A stretch of 10,404 nucleotides of DNA, taken from contig CAZNQW010000134.1 in assembly GCA_964575225.1 (NCBI GenBank), positions 1-10,404 on the forward strand, in the 5' to 3' direction. How positions within the stretch are numbered: the stretch's first letter is position 1; each line of letters opens with the position of its first letter. This document shows positions 7,040 through 10,404 of the stretch, piece after piece. The translations under genes and the position numbers were made by a program. The notes below the pieces were generated by a model. That model worked only from the letters and a program-made list of their open reading frames with translations. It did no database searches and was not told the origin of the DNA. This stretch comes from CAZNQW01 sp964575225 (lineage in GTDB: Bacteria > Chloroflexota > Anaerolineae > JAAYZQ01).

Positions 7040-7161
7040 CCTCGTACCAGGCCGTTCGCTCGGTTCTGGTCACCGCCCTGGACGTTCCAAGCGTCGCAGG
7101 GCGAACCTATTCTACCCCGGATTCCCAGAAAAGGCAAATCGGGGCGTTGGCTGGTCAGTAC

Positions 7162-7467
7162 CTAACCCCCGTTTGGATTTCCGGAGTTGGGATCTCCAAA
7201 ATCCCAATCGGGCAAGGCCTGGGCCAGCAATCGCCGGGCCTGCCAGTCCTGGATCACGTCGCGGCATTCCTCCGCGCGCCGTTCCTTTGTCAGCTCGGTC
7301 ACTCGGTCAAATGTCGCCTCGGCGTTCCGGTCGCCCTTGACGGCCAGAAGAGTCATTTCGACCGCCGTTTCGATGGTCCGCAACACCTGTTTTGCCCTGG
7401 GGTCCCCGGTGTTCAATGCCCTGGCCAGGGTGTCAATAGCTACCAAAAAATCGCGCTTCTTACTCAT
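7162..7467 (-). CDS. Small element protein, unknown function (last gene before the scar)
   Basis: A 101-residue protein that I do not recognise. It starts MSKKRDFLVAID, is mostly helical and highly charged in its middle (residues about 20-75, with TELTKERRAEECRDVIQDW), and ends in a Gly/Asn/Pro-rich tail (GDPNSGNPNGG) that looks disordered. No membrane segment, signal peptide or catalytic motif is visible. Its ATG overlaps the end of the preceding gene by eight bases, which suggests translational coupling; a GAGGGGGTGA stretch just upstream can serve as ribosome binding site. It is the promoter-distal gene of the element operon in this window and the closest to the tRNA-Pro scar. Existence is likely because of the overlap and codon pattern; function is unknown. 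Confidence 0.7.
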   Translation of the reverse strand: MSKKRDFLVAIDTLARALNTGDPRAKQVLRTIETAVEMTLLAVKGDRNAEATFDRVTELTKERRAEECRDVIQDWQARRLLAQALPDWDFGDPNSGNPNGG

Positions 7468-7687
7468 GGGTCACCCCCTCGTTTGCCGCCGCGTCCAGGT
7501 GTCCATAGCCGCCCATAGCCTCGTAGGCAAGAAACAGCTCGAGCCGCGCATCTTTGGCAAAGTCCCGGCCCGATTCCAATCTTCCACAGTCCAGAAAGTC
7601 ACAGGCGATCCGTAGCCGCTGCAGGGCCGCCGATGCGTGGCGTTTGGCCTGGACCATCGTTTCAATCGCGTCTTCGTTCGTTCCCAT
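7460..7687 (-). CDS. Small element protein, unknown function (75 aa)
   Basis: A 75-residue protein that I do not recognise. It starts MGTNEDAIETMVQAKRHAS and looks entirely helical: an amphipathic helix over about residues 5-30, then RLRIACDFLDCGRLESG and a second helix with DARLELFLAYEAMGG. Two cysteines (in ACDFLDC) are four residues apart, but no partner pair is seen for metal binding. The ATG at 7687 has GGAGGT six bases upstream, one of the best ribosome binding sites in the element, which settles this frame against a longer overlapping one (7471-7854) with a low-complexity translation. It is preceded by a 160-base gap and overlaps the next gene by eight bases. Confidence 0.72.
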   Translation of the reverse strand: MGTNEDAIETMVQAKRHASAALQRLRIACDFLDCGRLESGRDFAKDARLELFLAYEAMGGYGHLDAAANEGVTHE

Positions 7688-7847
7688 CGGGTTACCTCCA
7701 ATCCCTTTTGTGTTCCACCGTCGCGCTCACGTTTTACCCCTCCCCTCCCCTTCTCTCTTGTGTGGGCGGGTGTGTTTTGCACCCCGTTCCACACACACAC
7801 TCTCACACACACTGTGTTGCAGAGCGTTGCATCCCCTACCATTCCCC
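7688..7847. repeat. Low-complexity gap with (CA)n tract, C-runs and a 12-bp tandem duplication
   Basis: This 160-base gap interrupts the otherwise tight element operon. It contains three CCCC runs separated by single T (7737-7750), which is G-rich on the transcribed-like minus strand; a CA/CT dinucleotide tract (about 7790-7812); and a perfect tandem duplication of CCCCTACCATTC (7833-7844 and 7845-7856), whose second copy includes the stop codon of the TubC-like gene. No gene, promoter or terminator is convincing here. Confidence 0.6.
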
Positions 7848-8237
7848 CTACCATTCACGGGGCTTGCCGTTGGAAGCCGCCGGAAGAGGACAAGCGGGCC
7901 TGAAACACAAACGCGGGCATGGGGCATCGTCGGGCCAATCGCCGCCCACGGATTGCAAAAACCACCGCGCCTTGAAAGCTTCCAGGTCCTCAATCCTCAC
8001 CGTCTGCCCGGCCCAAGGCGGTGGCGTTGGCTCGGTGTGCGTTGGCTCGGGGGGCCGCAAGACCGCCAGTAACCCCGCCTTGTGTCTACGGATCTCGGAT
8101 CTGAGGGCCTGAGTCATGACCCCATGGGGCGCTCGTACCTGTAGGTCCCCACCGTTTGCCTCCAACGCGATCCCCGCCCGCGCCAAGTCTTTTAGTAGTG
8201 TGTCAACCGCTGTGCTCTGTGCGATCATGGCTTGCAT
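7848..8237 (-). CDS. TubC N-terminal docking-like domain protein
   Basis: A 129-residue protein. Residues about 11-61 match the pattern of the TubC N-terminal docking domain family: a helix with LLKDLARAGI, then ALEANGGDLQVRAPHG as a short beta pair, then MTQALRSEIRRHKAGLLAVL as the closing helices. In polyketide and non-ribosomal peptide assembly lines this fold joins proteins together; similar stand-alone domains also occur in mobile elements, where their role is unclear. A Pro-rich linker follows (62-76), then a short region with WAGQTVRIEDLEAFKARWF and three cysteines (107, 111 and 116) that might form part of a metal site. The ATG at 8237 is chosen over 8246 and 8228 because AAAGGA lies eight bases upstream. 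It overlaps the previous gene by 35 bases. The domain call is from pattern memory and is moderately sure; function is unknown. Confidence 0.68.
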   Translation of the reverse strand: MQAMIAQSTAVDTLLKDLARAGIALEANGGDLQVRAPHGVMTQALRSEIRRHKAGLLAVLRPPEPTHTEPTPPPWAGQTVRIEDLEAFKARWFLQSVGGDWPDDAPCPRLCFRPACPLPAASNGKPREW

Positions 8238-8490
8238 CGGAAACATCCTTTTGCAACCGTTTCAGCGTTTGGAGGGCGCGCCGCCAATCCCCGCACACTG
8301 AATCCTCATCATCACGGGTCGCAGCATATGATCTCATTTCGAATTGTACAGCCATCAGGCCGATGGCTAGAGCCTGGTCCACAGGCAACAGGGCGTTTTT
8401 CCCCCGCTGCCTGTGGTACCAGTCGTCAAGGGCCTGGGCCAGCTCGGGCGTGGCTGCCTTGAGGCTCACCGCCGCGCCTGGCGCGCCCAT
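8203..8490 (-). CDS. Small element protein, unknown function (95 aa)
   Basis: A 95-residue protein that I do not recognise. After MGAPGAAVSL it reads as helical segments: ATPELAQALDDWYHRQ, LPVDQALAIGLMAVQFEMRSYAA, and a charged C-terminal helix with DWRRALQTLKRLQKDV. The middle helix (about 37-58) is fairly hydrophobic but carries Gln and Glu, so it is more likely a protein core than a membrane span. The ATG at 8490 has GGAGG seven bases upstream. A GTG at 8469 overlaps the protease stop as GTGA and is the alternative start, but lacks a ribosome binding site. A longer reading to 8610 would lie wholly inside the protease gene and is arginine- and glycine-rich. It overlaps the protease gene by 25 bases and the TubC-like gene by 35. 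Confidence 0.68.
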   Translation of the reverse strand: MGAPGAAVSLKAATPELAQALDDWYHRQRGKNALLPVDQALAIGLMAVQFEMRSYAATRDDEDSVCGDWRRALQTLKRLQKDVSDASHDRTEHSG

Positions 8491-9308
8491 CGTTCGGCCT
8501 CCGCTCGGGCTAGAAGGATGGCGCGGGCATCGGGAAAAGCGGCGTACTTCCGGCGCGCGATCTCCCTGGCCAGGGTGGATAGCTCCACCTCTACCATCGT
8601 TTCGAGCCAAGCAGGCGGGTGGTCCGGGCCATGTTCCGCCACAACCGCCGCCTTGAGCAAGTCCCTATTCGTGGGCAGCGCGCCGCGGGCGTCCACCCGG
8701 GTCTGGAGGTCGGCCATCTCCGCGTCGGTCAGCTCGGCGTCGATTTCGTCCAGGACGGTCCCCGGATCCACGAGCCGCCAGATCGCCGCCTTCGCCGTCT
8801 CGGGTGTCATGCCGATGGGCAGCTTGTCGCGGTGGCCGTGGTCTGCTTTTGGGGCGGCCTTTAAGTCGGTGGTCCTGGTGCCCACACCTGCCCCGCGGGT
8901 TACGGGCGATACCCCTATAGTGTCCAGGGCCTCGAGGAACCTCACCCGCTTGCCGCCAAAGTCGCCGTGGCTGGCTTTCGCGATTTTGAAAGTAAAAGAC
9001 CATTCCTGGGTCGAGCCCAGCTCTTTGACGATCTGGTAGTGTTCCCGCCCAGTCTCGGTGGCCAGGAAAAACGAACCGTCAACAACTGCCTCGTTGCCCT
9101 GCTCGCGGATCGTCCCCTTGCCCACAGGTGGGCGTGATAGGTCGTGATTCCACCCCTCGACCAGAACTTTTTGACCGCTCCGAAACGCGCCTTTTCGGAT
9201 CACGTCGCCGTCGTGGTCAATGGTCTCGAGGGTGCAAAAAACCGCGCTAAACGTGCCTTCGTCGCCGGCCTTGAACTCTAAAGCCGATTCGAACGTTTTC
9301 TGGTCCAT
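8466..9308 (-). CDS. HK97-family prohead protease with long C-terminal extension
   Basis: Serine protease that cleaves scaffold and capsid N-termini during phage head maturation. In the 280-residue protein the first 150 residues follow the HK97 protease pattern: FSAVFCTLETIDHDGDVIRKGAF (20-42), the His motif WNHDLSRPPVGKG (53-65, His55), the Ser motif in STQEWSFTFKIAKA (99-112, Ser104), and EALDTIGVSPVTRGAGVGT (126-144), which matches the family's segment before the end of the fold. Residues about 150-280 are a charged helical extension with no recognised domain; it could act as a built-in scaffold, but that is a guess. The ATG at 9308 starts four bases after the previous stop, with GGGAGGG upstream, so the two genes are probably co-translated. 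In most HK97-type modules the major capsid protein gene follows at once; here only small genes follow. Confidence 0.87.
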   Translation of the reverse strand: MDQKTFESALEFKAGDEGTFSAVFCTLETIDHDGDVIRKGAFRSGQKVLVEGWNHDLSRPPVGKGTIREQGNEAVVDGSFFLATETGREHYQIVKELGSTQEWSFTFKIAKASHGDFGGKRVRFLEALDTIGVSPVTRGAGVGTRTTDLKAAPKADHGHRDKLPIGMTPETAKAAIWRLVDPGTVLDEIDAELTDAEMADLQTRVDARGALPTNRDLLKAAVVAEHGPDHPPAWLETMVEVELSTLAREIARRKYAAFPDARAILLARAEAERWARQARR

Positions 9309-9312
9309 GGTC

Positions 9313-9990
9313 CTACCCTCCCATCATCAGGGGTGATTTCTCGCCGGGCCTCGGGCTGTGATAGTCGGTCAACGGCTGCCCGTTTTCGTCCAGGGCGGTC
9401 GGTGGCAAGGGGTTGCCCGCCGCGTCTGTGAAGGACGCGCCCAGCTTCACCGGTGGCAACAGGGTGCCCACAAGTGACATTCGGCTTCGCCATTTGTCGG
9501 TCAGCGCCAACAAAGCAGGCATCACCCCGCGCCGGGCGTCGGCCTCAATGCGCCGGATCTCGTGCAAGTCGCCCTGCAGAGCCTGCCGTTCCAACTCGAG
9601 GGCCCGCTTGTGCTTGGCCATCTTGCGAATTGTGGCGTTCAGCTCGAGCGCGTCTTTGGTCACCCGGCCGCGCCCCCTGTCTTGCGCCGGGATCTCGGTC
9701 GTGGTGCCGTCCAGGTTGTTTTTCACCCGGCTAGGGGTTTCGATTGGCTCGATAGTCGCTCTCTGTTGCTCCCGCACCTTTGCCCGCATAAGGTCCAGGT
9801 TCGTCAAGCTCCCATCGATCACCGCCATACGAGCCAGGATCGCGCCCCGTTCCCGGCCGCACTCGGTCAGGATCTGCTCCGCCAGGTCAGCCGGTAAGAG
9901 CCGCCGGGCCAGATCGGCCCTTTCGGCCGCATCGGTCTGTTTCTTCAGTCGGTTGATCTGGTCCGTCACGAATGTTTTGATGCTAGGCAT
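9313..9990 (-). CDS. Element protein of unknown function, coiled-coil rich (225 aa)
   Basis: A 225-residue protein that I do not recognise. Residues 1-80 are helical and charged (MPSIKTFVTDQINRLKKQTD, then two LARRLLP/LARMAV-type helices). Residues 85-110 look like a flexible, Thr-rich linker (NNLDGTTTEIPAQ). Residues about 110-165 form a second coiled-coil-like stretch with KHKRALELERQALQGDLHEIRR. The C-terminal 50 residues are Pro/Gly-rich (LLPPVKLGAS, PLPPTALDENGQPL) and end PLMMGG. No enzyme motif, signal peptide or membrane span is seen. The ATG at 9990 has AAGGA eight bases upstream. It lies directly before the prohead protease with a four-base gap, so a head-assembly role (scaffold, head-tail or decoration) is plausible but not shown. 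Confidence 0.72.
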   Translation of the reverse strand: MPSIKTFVTDQINRLKKQTDAAERADLARRLLPADLAEQILTECGRERGAILARMAVIDGSLTNLDLMRAKVREQQRATIEPIETPSRVKNNLDGTTTEIPAQDRGRGRVTKDALELNATIRKMAKHKRALELERQALQGDLHEIRRIEADARRGVMPALLALTDKWRSRMSLVGTLLPPVKLGASFTDAAGNPLPPTALDENGQPLTDYHSPRPGEKSPLMMGG

Positions 9991-10015
9991 TTCTCATTTC
10001 CTTTCGTTTTTTGAT

Positions 10016-10312
10016 TTACAGTCCCAACAGCTCGGCCCGTTCTTTCACGAGCAGATGCACCCGCGCCCCGATCTTGCCCAAGACCGTCTCGGGCACGTCA
10101 AGCGCCGGATAGTCGATAAACACCCCCCGGATGGTCTGAATCGGGTTCCCGAACTCCCGCGCCTTCACTCGCAGGGCCGCCACTTCCCGCGATAGATCGG
10201 CCTGGGCCACGAGCAAGCCGGCCAGCTCCTCGTTGATTTCGTCCAGCCGCGTTTGTGTGTCCACAGGTGGCGCGGGTGCGTCCCGCCGTTTGTTCCAAAA
10301 GTCCAATCTCAT
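10016..10312 (-). CDS. Small element protein, unknown function (98 aa)
   Basis: A 98-residue protein that I do not recognise. After a basic start (MRLDFWNKRRDAPAPP) it has a heptad-like coiled coil (TRLDEINEELAGLLVAQADLSREVAALRVK in order, about residues 21-51), then a short beta-type stretch with IQTIRGVFIDYPALDV and a final helix with LLVKERAELLGL. No catalytic motif or membrane segment is visible. The ATG at 10312 follows a G-rich GGGGGGTGA that can act as ribosome binding site. It is the first gene of the run in this window and is separated from the next by 25 bases. The genes upstream of it are outside the window apart from a 92-base non-coding stretch. Confidence 0.68.
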   Translation of the reverse strand: MRLDFWNKRRDAPAPPVDTQTRLDEINEELAGLLVAQADLSREVAALRVKAREFGNPIQTIRGVFIDYPALDVPETVLGKIGARVHLLVKERAELLGL

Positions 10313-10404
10313 CCCGGATCACCCCCCTTCCTTAATTTGTGCCCTTAGTCCATTGGTCACAAGTTAAGCACCTGATGAATCTGTCAAGTTGAGCAGTTCC
10401 AGTG
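10313..10404. other. Non-coding stretch upstream of the element operon
   Basis: These 92 AT-richer bases at the window edge carry the candidate promoter and repeats and a TTGTG/CACAA inverted repeat (10338-10342 with 10358-10362). No coding sequence is seen. If transcription of the operon starts here, the seven genes to the left are one unit and the upstream neighbours belong to another. Confidence 0.4.
10360..10395 (-). promoter_or_regulatory. Possible operon promoter with operator-like direct repeats
   Basis: On the minus strand a perfect TTGACA (10382-10387) is followed 15 bases later by TAACTT (10361-10366), a weak -10 with short spacing. An 11-base near-perfect direct repeat, CAAGTTRAGCA on the plus strand (10360-10370 and 10385-10395, 25 bases apart), overlaps both elements. 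That arrangement suits a repressor or activator site on a promoter driving the element genes, but the -10 is poor. Confidence 0.35.

Larger units (their letters stand above)
6871..7161. other. Gene-free junction region of the integrated element
   Basis: These 291 bases lie between the tRNA-Pro scar and the first element gene and hold no credible coding sequence on either strand. They contain a nested inverted repeat (6901-6953), recurring GTACCA/TGGTA words and a possible rightward promoter (7011-7039). The position suits an attP arm, where integrase and accessory proteins bind, but no known binding motif is recognised. Confidence 0.5.

Noticed and set aside
6829..7160. Group I intron in the tRNA-Pro gene instead of an integration scar
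   Set aside because: Anticodon-loop introns are known, but no 5' exon (CGGGGCG, D arm, CTTGG) is found in the next 300 bases and phage-type genes follow.
7187..7207. Palindrome TTGGGAT/ATCCCAA as terminator of the element operon
   Set aside because: It lies inside the coding end of the 101-residue gene, in its repetitive Gly/Asn/Pro tail, and no T-run follows.
7790..7812. CRISPR-like or microsatellite array in the CA tract
   Set aside because: It is a short dinucleotide tract without regular repeats and spacers.
7471..7854. 127-codon minus-strand frame overlapping the 75-residue gene
   Set aside because: Its first half comes from the low-complexity GT-rich gap and the rest is a shifted reading of the 75-residue gene, which has the better ribosome binding site.
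9413..10195. Plus-strand open frame (260 codons) opposite the 225-residue element gene
   Set aside because: Ser/Arg-rich translation, opposite to a tightly spaced operon with ribosome binding sites. The minus-strand reading fits its neighbours better.

Overview
The window is GC-rich (by eye about 60-65%) and every gene that can be supported lies on the minus strand. It has two parts: ordinary bacterial chromosome from 1 to about 6870, and the edge of an integrated phage-derived element from about 6871 to the right end.

Chromosomal part, in transcription order (right to left): a tRNA-Gly(TCC) gene with a terminator-like hairpin; a Rad50/SbcC-type ATPase with a central zinc hook; two adjacent genes that together make up PurH (a free-standing IMP cyclohydrolase, then a free-standing AICAR formyltransferase), supplying the last two steps of purine biosynthesis; a 297-base gap with a good sigma70-type promoter; and the N-terminal 575 codons of an FtsK/SpoIIIE DNA translocase that runs off the left edge. 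The split PurH, the archaeal-sized Rad50-like protein and the FtsK sequence style would suit a Chloroflexota (Anaerolineae-like) bacterium. That placement is inference from memory of family style, not a proof.

Element part: next to tRNA-Gly is the 3' half of a tRNA-Pro(GGG) gene, intact from the anticodon loop to the discriminator base, whose 5' half has been replaced by unrelated DNA. This is the usual scar of integration into a tRNA gene. The reconstituted tRNA-Pro would then lie beyond the right end of the window. Right of the scar come about 290 bases without a gene but with strong inverted repeats, then seven minus-strand genes tightly arranged as a phage-type operon. One is recognisable as an HK97-family prohead protease with His and Ser at the expected positions. 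One carries a TubC N-terminal docking-like domain. The other five are unrecognised. No major capsid protein, portal, terminase or integrase gene is in the window, so the element's type (complete prophage, remnant or phage satellite) cannot be decided here.

The points most worth a second look are the tRNA-Pro attachment scar, the split PurH with an altered KTLHP motif, the prohead protease with a long C-terminal extension and no capsid gene after it, the TubC-like domain in a phage operon, and the nested palindrome just inside the junction.
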